Below are positions 1-11,786 of a DNA stretch of 64,000 nucleotides, piece after piece. The notes below the pieces were generated by a model. It saw nothing but the letters and a program-made list of their open reading frames with translations, was not told the DNA's origin and ran no database searches. The stretch covers positions 26,189,001-26,253,000 of the forward strand of contig CM069877.1 in assembly GCA_036172665.1 (NCBI GenBank), read 5' to 3'. Each line of letters starts with the position of its first letter. The stretch's first letter is position 1. The position numbers and the translations under genes are program-made. The DNA is from Prosopocoilus inquinatus (lineage: Eukaryota > Arthropoda > Insecta > Coleoptera > Lucanidae).

Positions 1-1386
1 AAATAAGAAATATTATGGGATCGTCTTAATTATCTTTCCTAAATAGCTCTTTGTAAATATTGTTACGTCCTTTAGTCTTCATGTGTGTTTTCACATTGAC
101 AGTTTGAGATTCACCAAATCGGAGAACTGAATTTGCATCGGTTGCTGTTTTGAACTTTTCTACAGTCTAATGAAGTTTTCTTTACTATATAAGTACGAGT
201 TTTAATTTTAACGAATCTATTATTTTAATGACTTCTTGCAGAAAGTATAAAATATGTCAAAAATCTCGAAAATGTGTTTAGAACATTTGCCACGTTTTTG
301 GTGAATCAACATTTTTAAAAAATATTTTTATCTTGGCAAAATTTTGCGAAAAGTGACTTAAGTCATAAAGAAGACATATCTTTGTTTGAATATTTGTATT
401 TCTGTTTGGAAAACCGCTTTCAGAAATCACCCTGCATATACCAGTTTTGTTTTATATTTACTCTCGATAACGCAATATCGAATATCAAATAGTTTCACCG
501 CCTGTTTATTATGCTGTAAATATTTCTTTTACCTAAACGTCGAGCTTAGCTGTAAAACTAGGCGTCGCACAATGGTCCAGAATGGAATTTTAGCGCGACA
601 AAATGAAAAAAAATTGAAACATTTGAATAAACATCAAAATAAAAAAAATATTTTTATTAATGTTAAATTATACCACTCGACATTATCGTGGCCGTTACAG
701 CAACTGAGACGGATTGACACTGGAACGTAAATGCTTGCCGCTAAATGTAAGGATGCCGTTTGCGTGTAGGAGTAACGTTTTTAATGAACATGATAGTACA
801 TCCAATTCTCAAGTTGAAGAACAAGAACTCTAACGAAAACAAAAATCTAATACGCTTAGAATCTTATACCTTAGAATCGTATATTTACTTACTGTAAGAA
901 GGTTGCAAGGAAGCAGTGATTGTTTTATTTAATATATTCTATATTTTTCTTCTGAAAAAGGTAGCTCTGAAAATGACAACGAAGGAGAAAGTCAGTTCTT
1001 ACCTGCGTTCGCTGAATTTCATGGTGATGATTGTTGTCGTCACGAATGGACACGACGCACGTGATACCAGCGGCAGCTCTAAAGTTTTGGAGAGATAGAT
1101 CGTGGGAGAAAAGAAGGAAGTCCACAAAACAATATATTTAAAATAATTTACCGATAGGAGCCAACTGAAGTACAAATACACATGGTTTCTACTGTACCCA
1201 ACCCTAAATTAATTTTAGTTTGAAAAACGGCGGAGGTGTCCAAGGCAGCAATTCAATAAACACAACAATAAACGGCAAAAATATCAAGAACAACGTTAAC
1301 GTCAAAGTTTGGTGTCATTTAAATTAAAAAATATATTAAAATATTTCATGACAGTTGTCTCACATTTATCATAAACAGTACATGTG
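1..1386. other. AT-rich stretch without a recognisable gene
   Basis: No conserved domain, RNA gene or paired repeat ends were recognised. Short open frames here look like chance. A small GC-richer patch on the minus strand near 1003-1078 has AG and GT at its edges but no recognisable protein, and was not accepted as an exon. Confidence 0.5.
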
Positions 1387-2878
1387 TATACAGGATGTCC
1401 GCCGAGTGTCGCGGTCTTCTCTACGTCTAAAGTATACAAAAGAAATTCAAACGAGCTGAGGTGTAACTGAGTCAACTCTATTTTCTAAAATTATTTTTGG
1501 ATATACAAGGTGTTCAGTAAAAGAGAGCCATACCAAAGTTATATTTTTTTAAATGGAACATCCAGTATATTTTTACATATTTCGAAAGTACGCATAACGA
1601 GTAGGTAATAACCAAAAATTTCGGAAGTTTTATTTAAGAGCTTTTAAGATATTAATGTCAGTGTATAAAAAATTGCTTTACTTTGAGCTCTTTTAGTTTG
1701 ATAGTTTGATTTTTTATTTACGTTTCATCGCGAATTTTTGTAGGTAGTTAAAACAATATCTCATCTACAGAAATTTTACAACAGATTCAATCTATTAGTT
1801 ATTGTGTGTACAGGGTGTTGAGTTTTGAAAAAGTAAATTTTTATCAAAATTTTCAAATGGAACACCCTGTATGTCTAAACTCTTGTGAAACACTGCCTTA
1901 ATGAGCTTTCATAAGACGCCAAATGCTTTTGTCTAAACTGAAGAAATCGCGAGACAGCAGTGAAATATTTTTTTTCTTTCAATATTGACGTTATTTAGCC
2001 TCTCCGTTCGGTTTTTCTGTTTCAGTTGGATGATAAATTAATGAATATGTTTTATTTTGTATTCAAAGTAATTGAATATGTTCCTATTAAACTAATTCCT
2101 ATTTTCCTTTACTTTGAAAATATTTTAACAACTTTATTAAAATAATTTAAAAAAATAAAATTTAAAATTACGTTTCCGTTTGCTGGAAAATAGGAAAACA
2201 GTTGCCATGAATTTTTAATTTTGTTATTTTCTAATTTATTAATTAAATTAACTAATATTTGTTAATTTATCAACAAAATAAAACAGAAAGACCGGTCGAA
2301 AAGGCTGAAAAACGTCAATATTGCAATTAAAAAAAATGAATAATTGCTGTTTCGCGATTTGTTCAGTTTGGACAAAAACATTTTGTGTTTTCTGAAAGCT
2401 TATTAAAGCAGTGTTTCACAAGAGTTTAGACATACAGGGTGTTCCATTTGAAAATTTTGAGAAAAATTAAGTTTTTCAAAACTCATTAGCTGTGATTAAT
2501 GTTGTGAAATTTCTGTAGATTAGATATTGTATTGACTACCTACAAAAATTCGCGATGAAATGTAAATAAATAATCAACTATAAGAGCTCAAACTGTCACT
2601 ACTAGCACTATCATTAATATCTTAAAACTTCTTAAATAAAACTTCCGAAATTTGTGGTTATTACGTACTCGTTATGCGTACTTTCGAAATATGTAAAAAT
2701 ATACTGGGTGTTCCATTTAAAAAAATATAACTTTAGTATGGCTCTCAGTTACTGTATAGCCAAAAATAATTTTAGAAAATAGAGCTAAGTTACACCTCAG
2801 CTCGTTTGAATTTCTTTTCTATCTTGTATACTTTAGACGGTAGAGAAGACCTCGGCACTCGGTGGACATCCTGTATAC
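1387..2878. repeat. Foldback element with ~0.6-kb inverted arms
   Basis: The left arm begins TATACAGGATGTC (1387) and the right arm ends with its complement GACATCCTGTATA (2878). Homology continues inward: both arms carry the CTCAGCTCGTTTGAATTT-type segment, a GTGTTCCATTT-like box, a CGTTATGCGTACTTTCGAAA segment, and the TAGACATACAGGGTGTTCC segment (1862 and 2430). The AT-rich centre is around 2030-2290. No transposase is present, so this is non-autonomous. TA at the ends suggests a TA target, though the exact target duplication is uncertain. Two other elements here (24.6/33.5 kb and 58.2-59.3 kb) have the same architecture. Confidence 0.75.
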
Positions 2879-3143
2879 TGGGTGTACAAAAAATACGTGT
2901 ATTAATTTTAAACCATAGAAGATTTCGCCAAGCTGAACAATTTATTTTGTAGCATTTTGAAAATATCGTAAATTTTTTCGTAATTTTTTCACCCCTATTT
3001 GTGAGCAAACGAGTCGTTTAATGAACAGATAAAATAGCGACATCTTACGATGGCTTTTTGACCTGACATTGCATATAGAGTCGTTTAATGTTGAACTGAA
3101 CCTTCTTTCGAAAAACCATGAAAACCATGGAGAATATAATTAT

Positions 3144-3834
3144 GGTTGCGTTAAGTGAACGGCAATTCTGACCAAAGTGGTCGGACTTTACTAACCGCTC
3201 ACTTAACGGCCACAGTTAATGGCTAGGTAGGCACTGTGATTATAAAGATAGAAGAGGGCGGGAATGGAACAAGTTTTGAAAGAGTCTCTAAAGTTTCGAA
3301 ATTAGTGAAATACACCACGGGTTTACTTCGTTTAAATCTTTGGATAATAAAAAAAAGTAATATATCTAACTCTTAGCTACAATCCTTATTTCATATCACT
3401 TGCATTTGCTATTCTGATCTGTCAAATTGGTCCGACTAATCACTTAACAGATAAAAACATCTTACTATCGCAAAGACATTGCAGTAGGATAGACAAATTG
3501 AAGCGGGATTTGCTCCTAATAAGTCCCCCATGCAAGGCGGCCATGCTTGCTGTCAAAGCATAATGAAAGTTTTTAGAAAAATTTTGTGCAAATATTTTTG
3601 ATTGCAGTGAAAACCTCGAGCAGCCTCTGGACAGCTGTTTCAGCCCTGCTGAGGTTTTCACTGCAATCAAAAACGATTTGCACAAAAATTTTTCTTAATC
3701 ACTTAACGTTTCAGACCACGCTGGTCACGTTTTAAATCGTGACCAATTTTTCCAATCAGCTGATTGATCACGTGGTACAGTCTGACCGTTGACTTAACGA
3801 TTTTGCTTAAAATAACCGTTCACTTAACGCAACC
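3144..3834. repeat. TIR element (MITE-like) with GGTTGCGTTAAGTGAACGG ends
   Basis: The left terminus GGTTGCGTTAAGTGAACGG (3144) is matched by the inverted terminus ending CACTTAACGCAACC at 3834. TAT flanks both sides (3141-3143 and 3835-3837) as a possible 3-bp target duplication. Further copies of the CACTTAAC word occur inside (3207, 3440, 3700, 3790), so the interior is made of degenerate short repeats. There is no coding capacity. A small ribozyme-family retroposon is inserted at 3449-3695. Confidence 0.65.
3449..3695 (+). mobile_element. Retrozyme-family retroposon copy, ribozyme broken
   Basis: A 247-bp copy of the small repeat family lies between perfect 12-bp duplications TAATCACTTAAC (3437-3448 and 3696-3707). 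It starts with the family left end (GATAAAA...CATCTTACTATCGC) and finishes with the family right end (GATTTGCACAAAAATTTTTCT). The middle holds a foldback of the ribozyme segment: a minus-strand piece of helix I and the GAAAC core at ~3617-3650 runs into a plus-strand right end. A complete hammerhead cannot form. Confidence 0.8.
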
Positions 3835-3837
3835 TAT

Positions 3838-5120
3838 GTATACCGTGTCAAGACGCACACAACTTTTCTAATCAAGAATCATCATCTAATCAACAATTAA
3901 CAGATACTCCTATGGTGTATCGTAGAGCTCGTGAAAACGCTGAATGGAAGCACGAAGACTGCGGTTGGTTTCCTAATCGTATTTTATTTTTTATTATTTT
4001 ATTTTACATTTCAATCAACTGTCCAAATTTTCCACGATCATGATTCGTTTCAACTTCAAGCCCAAGACCGTAGCAAGACCTCGTACTGAAAGTGGAGAAA
4101 AAACATTTTGAATGCTGTAACTACTGTTAGTACAATTACCCGAAGACACACACTTCAGTAAGGTGTATAGTAATGACGTCAAAATAGGTAGGTGTTGCCA
4201 CGAGCAGTGGCATTGCCATTTTGACATTGACGATAAAGGGGTTTTGACGTTTCACCAGATGTGAATTTTTTTTAATTTTTATCGATGTTTGTAAAAAAAA
4301 GGAAATAAAATTGCTCCGTAAAAGATGGGGTAAGCGTATTTCTCACAGAACATGTCCATGGAGACTAGTAATTAGCAGAATACAAAAAACTGCTACCAGA
4401 TCTGACAGGTATTTTAATTTAAGACTTCTAAGTCTCATATTGTTCATATTATACTAGAAAACACTTAAATTCTTCGTTAAAGCGTTTTAATGCGCAAAAC
4501 AATAAAATAACGTAAATCTCGTTGGTTCAACTGATTGAATCGAAGCATAAAGGGACGAGATGCCTTTGTGAAGAATATGAGAAGTTATTATCGCAGTTAT
4601 TATATTTTGGCTAAATTACTATCTACACAACGAACAAATTCTATTTCAGTAAAGCATTTTTTTGTTCGCTGGAAAACATTACGTGTGCCTGTAATGATTG
4701 CTGCCTAAAGGCCTGGATGTGTATTGAGATGGCAATGGTAGAGGCGCCAAACAGAAATTTAAATGAAACATCATGCAGTAAAAACAGTAAAACGTTCTTT
4801 TATTTAGTTTCTTAACAATTACTTCTTGGATTGCTAGAATGAAATTAAGAAGTAATTGAACTTAGAGTACGACCCACTTTACAGTCAAGATAATTAAATT
4901 GGCATACAATTGTCAGACACACGAAACAAATTACTGAGGTTATGTACGAATTTTTATGTTTATACTTGACAACATGGTGATATTACCAACTTAATTGTCA
5001 TTTGCTGACGGCATTTTACAGATTTCTCTAGTATTTTAAGATGATACGAGTTTTCCTCATTAATGACGTATTATTCTTGATTCCTGATTTTGACTATAGT
5101 ATAGATTATAACATTAAAAA
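3838..5120. other. Unassigned AT-rich stretch
   Basis: No gene or element boundary was recognised over about 1.3 kb. A short inverted pair (TTAACAATTACTTCTTGGAT / TTAAGAAGTAATTGAAC) lies near 4812-4862 and may be a decayed small MITE. Confidence 0.5.
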
Positions 5121-5275
5121 ATGAGTACAAAAAACAGAAGTTTTATTTGGAATACATTTTCCAAAATTTCGTCAGATACAGCAAAATGCGACGTTTGTAA
5201 AGACTTATTTTCTATTAAAGGTGACTACAACTAATTTAATTAGGCATACAAAAAAAAACATCCCACATTAAACAT
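5121..5275 (+). pseudogene. hAT-type BED zinc-finger remnant
   Basis: Starting at ATG 5121, the frame reads a BED-finger-like N-terminus: an aromatic start (FIWNTFSKIS), then AKCDVCKDLFSIKG with the Cys-x2-Cys pair. A frame break follows within ~115 bp, and the LxRHxKxxHP half of the finger continues in another frame (about 5235-5275). BED fingers of this form are the DNA-binding N-terminus of many hAT transposases. No catalytic region is visible downstream, so this is a short remnant. A host BED-finger gene is possible but unlikely given the breaks. Confidence 0.5.
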
Positions 5276-5667
5276 TCAAAAATTAAAAGACAAGGTACAC
5301 TTATTATAAATTATTCAAAATTATAAAAGCAACTGCAAGTTTTAATTTTTAAGGTAAGAAATTCAGATTATGTGGAAACGCAAAACAAAAGATCCCGATC
5401 TTAAGCATCTCCAGAAGTTCAGGAGGAAATTCTATACCAGCAGAATGTACCAGAATCAACACCGGCACCAAGTACTAGTAAATTCAATAAACAAAATACG
5501 GAAGAATTTTGGGTTGCTATCTTCCGTTTGATTTCACTATTTTTGTACGCCAGAATAGATATGGGTTTAGTGAACCTCCTATGGACGTCAAGACCATGAA
5601 GCAGAATTAATTAGAATTGCATTTGTACGGGTTATATCTGTACCATTAATAAATTTGAACAATTTAA

Positions 5668-5727
5668 AAAAAAAAATTGTTGCAAATTGTTTTTGATTGC
5701 AATGAAAACCTCGAGCAACCTCTGTAG
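5668..5727 (-). repeat. Fragment of the retrozyme family (right end)
   Basis: About 60 bp match the family right end in minus orientation: TTGCAAATTGTTTTTGATTGCAA... through CTCGAGCAACCTCTGTA, i.e. the outer strand of helix I. The ribozyme core is missing. No target duplication was seen. Confidence 0.6.
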
Positions 5728-5854
5728 AATGTCTGTTTTCTCTGTTCATTAATAATTTTTTTATTCGCCGAATTATAAATGCATAAATAAATTTGATTAC
5801 ATTTTGAACATGTTTGTTATATCTAGTTTTTCTTTTATTAACTATAGATTTATG

Positions 5855-6090
5855 AACAGATAAAACAGGGACATCCTACGATCGTTTTTTGGCCTGACAT
5901 TGCAGTATGTTTTATCTGTTCATCACTATTACATCGCAGTTGCGAATAAATTGGACAAGTCGTTTTTGGTCTGCAGTGGGAATGTCGAGCTACATCTCTG
6001 CTGATGAAGCCCCAAACAGGGTTGAAACAGCTGTACAGAGGCTGCTCGAGGTTTTCACTGCAATCAAAAACGATTTGCAACAAAATTTTC
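5855..6090 (+). mobile_element. Retrozyme-family retroposon with complete hammerhead
   Basis: A 236-bp copy flanked by near-perfect 12-bp duplications, TATAGATTTATG (5843-5854) and TAAAGATTTATG (6091-6102), one mismatch. The left end is AACAGATAAAACAGGGACATC and the right end GATTTGCAACAAAATTTTC. It contains a full type I hammerhead motif at 5985-6049. It is more diverged from the 15-kb array than the other copies and so is probably older. Confidence 0.85.
5985..6049 (+). ncRNA. Type I hammerhead ribozyme (canonical CUGAUGA core)
   Basis: Core CTGATGA is at 6001-6007 and GAAA at 6024-6027. Helix II pairs AGCCC (6008-6012) with GGGTT (6019-6023) around a CAAACA loop. Helix III is the palindrome ACAGCTGT (6027-6034). 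The predicted cleavage nucleotide is A6035. Helix I pairs the bases before 6001 with CAGAG (6036-6040), then has an internal loop and the outer pair TCGAG (5985-5989) / CTCGA (6045-6049). Differences from the 15-kb copies keep the pairing: a G-U in helix I becomes G-C and a G-C in helix II becomes G-U. Confidence 0.85.
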
Positions 6091-6102
6091 TAAAGATTTA
6101 TG

Positions 6103-6766
6103 TTATTGCTTTTGTGGTATTTTGTATATTTCGTACAATGAATAAATTGCAAAACAATTGAACAATGATATGATTATAAAGAAATTAAATTTAGTTCAAT
6201 TTAATACTTAAAAAAATAGGTTTGTTCTAAATATTGATTTAAACATTAAAATAAATCTACTGTTATTATTATTAAGCTTATTAACAATATTATTAGCAAG
6301 TGTACGCATAAGAAACAAAAAAATTCAAATTTATTTATTAAATTTCAATACAGCTGATATTTTAAAGATACAAATTTAGAAACTTTCTATATTCAAAGTT
6401 TAAGGTCTAGTTTTACAATTGCAGCTCAACTTTGAGCGGAGGTTTAAACACTTAGCAACAATTATTTCAACAATTGTTGAACAAAGCACAAAGTTAAACC
6501 GTCTATGTAAAACTGGGCCTTAGGCCCGGTTTTATAATCGTCTGATAAACTCAGTATAACGCTATTTTTTAAATAAGTATGAAATACGCGTTTTACAATG
6601 TCTGAATAAACGCAATATAAGATAACCGCCCGAATATATTGGAGAATAGGCTATACCGTCGTTCGAGACTAGTTATCTGATGTTTAACCTATATTAGTCG
6701 GTACTGGTTACTGGTACGTACACGTTTTCGGCTGTTCTATCAGTGGTTTTATGCTAATTTAATAAG
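6103..6766. other. Leader region of the Harbinger remnant; no gene seen
   Basis: No coding sequence was recognised. The segment GGCCCGGTTTTATAATCGTCTG near 6533 resembles the GGGCCx start of PIF/Harbinger termini and is preceded by TTA, the usual Harbinger target. A matching right terminus was not found, so the outer boundary of the element is unresolved. Confidence 0.35.
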
Positions 6767-7775
6767 ATGCAGGAAGTTATTGATATTCCCATTTTCGAAT
6801 CAGATGAAGAAGAATTTCTTTATGAAAATGCTACAATAAGCAAGCAAAAAAAGTGTCTAGAAACACAGAAGACACAGATTTTTTTCATACAATTTCGGTT
6901 ACGAAAAAACACTTGCCGCGCATTGCTAGCTGTAATTGAAAACGATATAAAGCATCCAACTGATAGAAATTTTGCAATTAGTCCTGCTACAAAGTTAGTA
7001 TTTACTTTGAGATTTTTTGCAACTGGGATGATGCTCTTAGCTGTTGGGGATTTTACAGGAGTGAGTAAATAATCTGCATGTCAGATAGTTAAACAAATGA
7101 GCATTGCTATTGCTGAACTACGACACAGGTATATTTCTTTACCACAAACAGCTGCAGATAAACAGGAAATTGCAGAAAAATTTTATAATATTGCTCGTTT
7201 TCCACAAATCATTGTTGCCCTCGACCAAATAATTGTTGCCCTCGACTGTACACATATTAGTATACAATCACCAGGAGGCATTAATGCCGAAAATTTTTCG
7301 AAATGGATATTTTTCTTGGAACGTGCAAGTGAAACTATTTTTAACAACAGCTGCATAAATGCCTGGTTTGGAGAGCTGGGAAACTGTCTGCTGTTAGGAG
7401 ATAATGGTTATGATATCAATAATTTTCTGATAACACCGTTACAAAATCCACGTACACCTGCTGAAAATCTTTTCAATGAATCGCACCTAAGGACAAGAAA
7501 TACAGTTAAAAGATGTGTCGATGTTTGGAAAAAAAAGATTCCCAATCTTGTCACAAGGTATACGCGTTTCATTGGAAAGATCGCAGGCTATAATTGTGGC
7601 CACTACAGTTCTCCACAACTTAGCAATTAATGAAAAAATTGCATTCCTCCCGACGAAAGTCGTAATGAATTATTTGAAAGATTTTAATAATATTGAAAAT
7701 AATTTTGTTCAACCAGAGGTTAATAATGCTCGTATGTTAAGCTTGATTCAGGATTATTTTGGAAATCTGTTATAA
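6767..7775 (+). pseudogene. PIF/Harbinger (HARBI1-like) transposase, broken
   Basis: The DDE nuclease of a PIF/Harbinger transposon. The first block (6767-7072) covers the N-terminus and the helix-turn-helix region (TKLVFTLRFFATG) and ends at a stop at 7070. The second block (7097-7630) starts at CQIVKQMSIAIAELR-like sequence. It has the first catalytic Asp in VALDCTHI, then a shortened middle, then the second Asp in LLGDNGYD and the NPRTPAENLFNESH...RTRNTVKR region. The C-terminus continues in another frame (7515-7775, TTVLHNLAINE). An 18-bp tandem duplication repeats IIVALD just before the first catalytic Asp, and a segment between NAENF and the second Asp is missing. It is clearly inactive. 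Harbinger elements also encode a Myb/MADF partner; a possible remnant lies downstream on the opposite strand. Confidence 0.85.
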
Positions 7776-7899
7776 AATTAGCATTATTTGTGATCAATAT
7801 TTACTATACATTACTTTATAACTCTAGATTTAAGTGCCAAGTTCTTTTTATTTCTATAGAGCGTAGTTTATAAATTATAGTAAATGAAACAAGTAAATG

Positions 7900-8140
7900 T
7901 TTAATTGGAATAATTTTATTAACAACGTATATATTTGTAATCTCATAAATTGCTTTCTGTTTATTTCTAATTTTACCTCTAAAATTTCAATTTCTAATTT
8001 ATGTTTTTGTTCTGCTCTGCGTTCTTTTTCTGTACTTTTTTTTTAATAATGTCTATTTGGAATTCAATAATTTTTTTCTTTTTTCTGCAACTTCAGTATA
8101 GATCGTTGTTTCTTTCAAATTCTTGACATTTTGGTGTTAT
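7900..8140 (-). pseudogene. Possible Harbinger partner-protein C-terminus remnant
   Basis: The minus strand encodes lysine/glutamate-rich coiled-coil-like pieces (KKIIEFQIDIIKKK, then EQKHKLEIEILEVKLEIN in another frame). These resemble the C-terminal coiled coil of the Myb/SANT-like protein found convergent with Harbinger transposases. Evidence is compositional and positional only, and the frames are broken. Confidence 0.3.
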
Positions 8141-9922
8141 GGATGCAATAGCAGAAGATTGTCTTTTAAGGCACATCACCTAAAATTAAATATCTTGTTA
8201 TTATATAGAAATTCTTAAACAGTCAGTATTAGAGTTGTGATAAATTTTTCTTAAGTTAATGCATTAACTTTTCATGAAAAACCTGTTGCTGTAGGTTCAG
8301 AGGGTTTCAATAATGTATGTATTTTTAACTGTGCTGGGCTCCATACACTCAATCTTCTGGTATGGTAAAAATGTTTATAAGTAATTTATTAATTAATTTT
8401 AAATGCAAACCATTATAATTTCCAAGCTTTCTATATTAACTGGTGTGTGGGAACAGCTTGATATTGTTTCCACTGGCTTAAAATCAAATAAAATAGATAA
8501 TTATTTTAATACAAATAAAATTTTCATACTATTGGTTGTGTAATTTCTGTCTTCCGAGTAATGTCCAGGCAATGGGCTTGGTTTAGGTGACACAGTGGGT
8601 AATCGGTGATCGGCCGGAGTACTGTATCTAAATCAAAATGAGCCCAAAATGAACAAAACACTGGCACATTAAACACTCACTAGCTAAAATCACTCACAGA
8701 GATTCACAAGTTAAAAGCACTTCATAAAATCTTTCGTTGGTATGAGCCGATGTTCCCAAATCTCAAGTGAAAAAAATCGACTTAATTATATACAGCAAAA
8801 AGATTAGGAGATTATGCAGAACACTTATACAAATAATTCGTACGAACAAAATAGACAAGGAATAACAGGGCTGACGCAAAGAGGCCGACAAAGTAAATAT
8901 TTCAGAAAGTATGGAAATATATAAAGAAAAAACAAAGGCTCTATCTTAAGTACACAAATGAAAAGCTCATCTGGTTTCATATTCATCCCTATCGGTTCCA
9001 ACGATAAACAAAAACAAGCAAGCAGCGAATCTAAACAGACCTCTGACGGTGGCGAAAGCTGAAACCGTTCGGGACTTACCTAACAAAAACAAATGTTTAA
9101 TTATGAAATCACCCTTCAGACTCTTCGCATTATTACTTTTTGCCCATTAATACATGTAGGTCTACTATAGATTAAAATAAAAAATAGCTTGAATCGTTTT
9201 ATTTTGAGGTTAGTATATTCAGAAATTTCTTTTTTGCAACAAGCAAAAGTCGAAAGAATTATTGTATTTAGCTCAAGGTCTAAACTTACTTACTATTCGG
9301 TATAAATTGCTCGTGCTTTTGTGAAGTGAAACCTCATAAAAAAGAACCTTCCATCGAATTAACATGAACAAACAGAGTAAAAGAGAAGCCGTTAGTGCAG
9401 CTCTGCGGATTAAACGACGCTTTAAGTACGTCGTTTTTCTGTCCGCCCGCCGTCATTACGAGGACAGTTAAATGAAAAAAAGAAAAGAAAAAGTAACGTA
9501 CTCCACAGCAGGCAAAACCGAGGTGCGTAAAAGCTTTAAAAATTAAGATTTCCGGTGTCATCTACAATTAAATCCAACATTTTAGATACTCACGTTTGTC
9601 TGTACGTGTAGGTCTTTCGGATTTGCTCAGGGAACGATAATAATCAATTTGGCTAATGGCAGACAAGGGTTGCGTTAAATTTTAAAGGAAGAGCACACCA
9701 CTGGCGCCCGCCAAAAATCGATACGGAACAGACGAGAGGCGGTGGCGGCGATATTTTGTTGCGTTTACTTTATTTGTTTGCCCTTCTGAACCATATTTGT
9801 ACGTGAGAACATGTATTTCAAGGGAATAATGATGTTGAAAGATAAACTAAAAATATAGTGCATTCTCTTTATGTTCCTCTTCGGTTTGAGTTAAAGAGTT
9901 AAATTACCCACTCTAATGCTAA
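8141..9922. other. Unassigned stretch
   Basis: No recognisable gene or repeat boundary over about 1.8 kb. A few GC-richer islands (about 8990-9070, 9360-9480, 9690-9760) have no protein similarity I can name. Confidence 0.5.
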
Positions 9923-9935
9923 CAATATTATTATC

Positions 9936-10208
9936 TTTTTAGAAAAATTTTTGTGCAAATCGTTTTTGATTGCAGTGAAAACCTCGAGCAGCCTCTGTAC
10001 AGCTGTTTCAGCCCTGCTTGGGGCTTCTTCAGCTGAAGAAGCAGGGCTGAAACTTTTGTACAGAAAAAACTTTCATTGTGCTTTGACAGCAAGCATGGCC
10101 GCCTTGCATGGGGGACTTATTAGGAGCAAATCCCGCTTCAATTTGTCTATCCTACTGCAATGTCAGGTCAAAAAGCGATAGTAAGATGTCGCTATTTTAT
10201 CTGTTCAT
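9936..10208 (-). mobile_element. Retrozyme-family retroposon copy with rearranged ribozyme
   Basis: A 273-bp copy with perfect 13-bp duplications CAATATTATTATC (9923-9935 and 10209-10221). Read on the minus strand it starts with the family left end (AACAGATAAAATAGCGACATC), passes the GGGACTTAT/GGCGGCCATGC segment, and ends with the right end ...GCACAAAAATTTTTC. The hammerhead core, helix II and helix III are intact around 9985-10040. The 5' strand of helix I is replaced by an inverted copy of helix II sequence (CTTCTTCAGCTGAAGAAG), so helix I cannot form normally. Confidence 0.8.
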
Positions 10209-10221
10209 CAATATTATTATC

Positions 10222-11442
10222 ATTATCATTTTTCGTCCGTGCAGTTATTTAAGCGTTTAGACATATATTACTAAAATATTTTATTTGATATTTCTTACTA
10301 GTCACAAGATTTAAAATGTTATTGAAGATACCCAGGAAAGAGTCGGAGACACCATTTGGAGATTTTTAAATAGTCACTATAACTGTGCTCTCAGTTTCGA
10401 TGGTTACTATATACAGCACAAATTTTGTCCACAACAAATTTGTTGACCGCACATAACTCCTTGAAGATTCTGCCACTCTTGATTAACGTCAGCGCACCCT
10501 CGTTGGAGAATTCTGATGGTTCGAATTTGCGTTCGGAAGATACGAGTTTGCAAATAGTACTCGAATCAAGGTAGAGTCGTGAGCAAAAAAATGTGGTCGT
10601 CATTGACTGTCAAAGCTATTTACTTGACTTGTATTTTATTAAAAATAAGAAGAATCGTGCATTAATTTTGAGTACTGAAAATAATCTCATAAAAATTTTA
10701 TTTATTTTCGATTTCGATTCTGTCACGTTTGAAAAATTATTATCTGAATTCATTTTTTGCTCTTGGAGTACTTAATGCGCGTACTTTTAGGTTTCATTGA
10801 CAAAACTGTTTAGTTGGCAGTTTGCAAGTATAGTCATCCACACGGGCTTAATTGCTGCGAAAGCTGTCTAGAATGGATGAACAGTTGAAAAACAACAGTT
10901 TTCATGTCCGCTTGATTTTCAACTCTGAACTCAATGTTACTGTTGGCCATTCCGCCGCGATGTACTGATTGACCACCAATATTCACCACAGTACTGAAAA
11001 TCACAGCAAAGAGTTCCTATTCAGTAGCTCACATGCAGAATCCCAACCACGTGAACGCAGCACAGCACAGACAAATCGTAGCGTATCCGTAGCGGGCCCA
11101 TAACCCCTTCATTACATACACAGTAAAGATGCCTGAATTTTAAGAAATATAACACTTGCATTGAAAGTACAGTATTAGCATTAGTGGAAAGTTTTTTGAG
11201 AACGCGTACAATAGTCATTTTTTCGCGACAAATATTTCTATAAATTTTGAAAAACGTGGTACTTGATCGGGTTTTTAGGACAAACAAATTGATTCTAAAT
11301 CATTCAGCTGACCAGTTTCGGTTTTATTTTAAAACCTTCCTCAGAGCCTCTGATTAACACAACACGATAAACTACAAACCATTGAACGATTTGGGGTGAA
11401 ATTTACGCATAAAAGCCGGGTCTTATTAAAACATTTTTAAGG
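10222..11442. other. Unassigned stretch
   Basis: About 1.2 kb with no recognised coding sequence, RNA gene or element ends. Confidence 0.5.
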
Positions 11443-11722
11443 CAAAAGTTTATCAATATGGGATGTTTTTAAACGATTAACAATAAATGATTAAGGATAA
11501 AACAGAATTACAAGTAGCGTTAGGAAACGTACGACAAATGACAACGAAACTGTTTTTTTCCAGCTTCGTTGTCGTTGACAGTCATTTGACAACGAAGCTG
11601 GAAAAAACCAGCTTCGTTGTCATTTGTCGTACGTTTCCTAACGTTACTTTTAATTCTGTTTTATCCTTGATCATTTATTGTTAATCGTTTAAAAAACATC
11701 CCATATTGATAAACTTTTTTAA
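11443..11722. repeat. Near-perfect palindrome (~280 bp), foldback MITE
   Basis: The left arm starting AAAGTTTATCAATATGGGATG (about 11447) is complemented by ...CATCCCATATTGATAAACTTT ending about 11718. Nearly every base between can pair, including the TTAGGAAACGTACGACAAATG and AACGAAGCTGGAAAAAA segments. The centre is at ~11580-11620, where a short inner inverted copy of the GACAACGAAGCTGG block also occurs. There is no coding sequence. Transcripts would form one long hairpin. Confidence 0.8.
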
Positions 11723-11786
11723 TAACAGTTGATCCTGCTACTGCAACATCTTTACAAGGTAAAGGTGCAATACTTATTGATAATTC

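Noticed and set aside
386..730. 114-codon plus-strand frame
   Set aside because: No similarity or coding-like composition; overlaps AT-rich sequence.
1003..1078. Possible minus-strand exon with AG/GT edges and an internal MKFSER start
   Set aside because: Weak acceptor, no recognisable protein, and two frames equally plausible.
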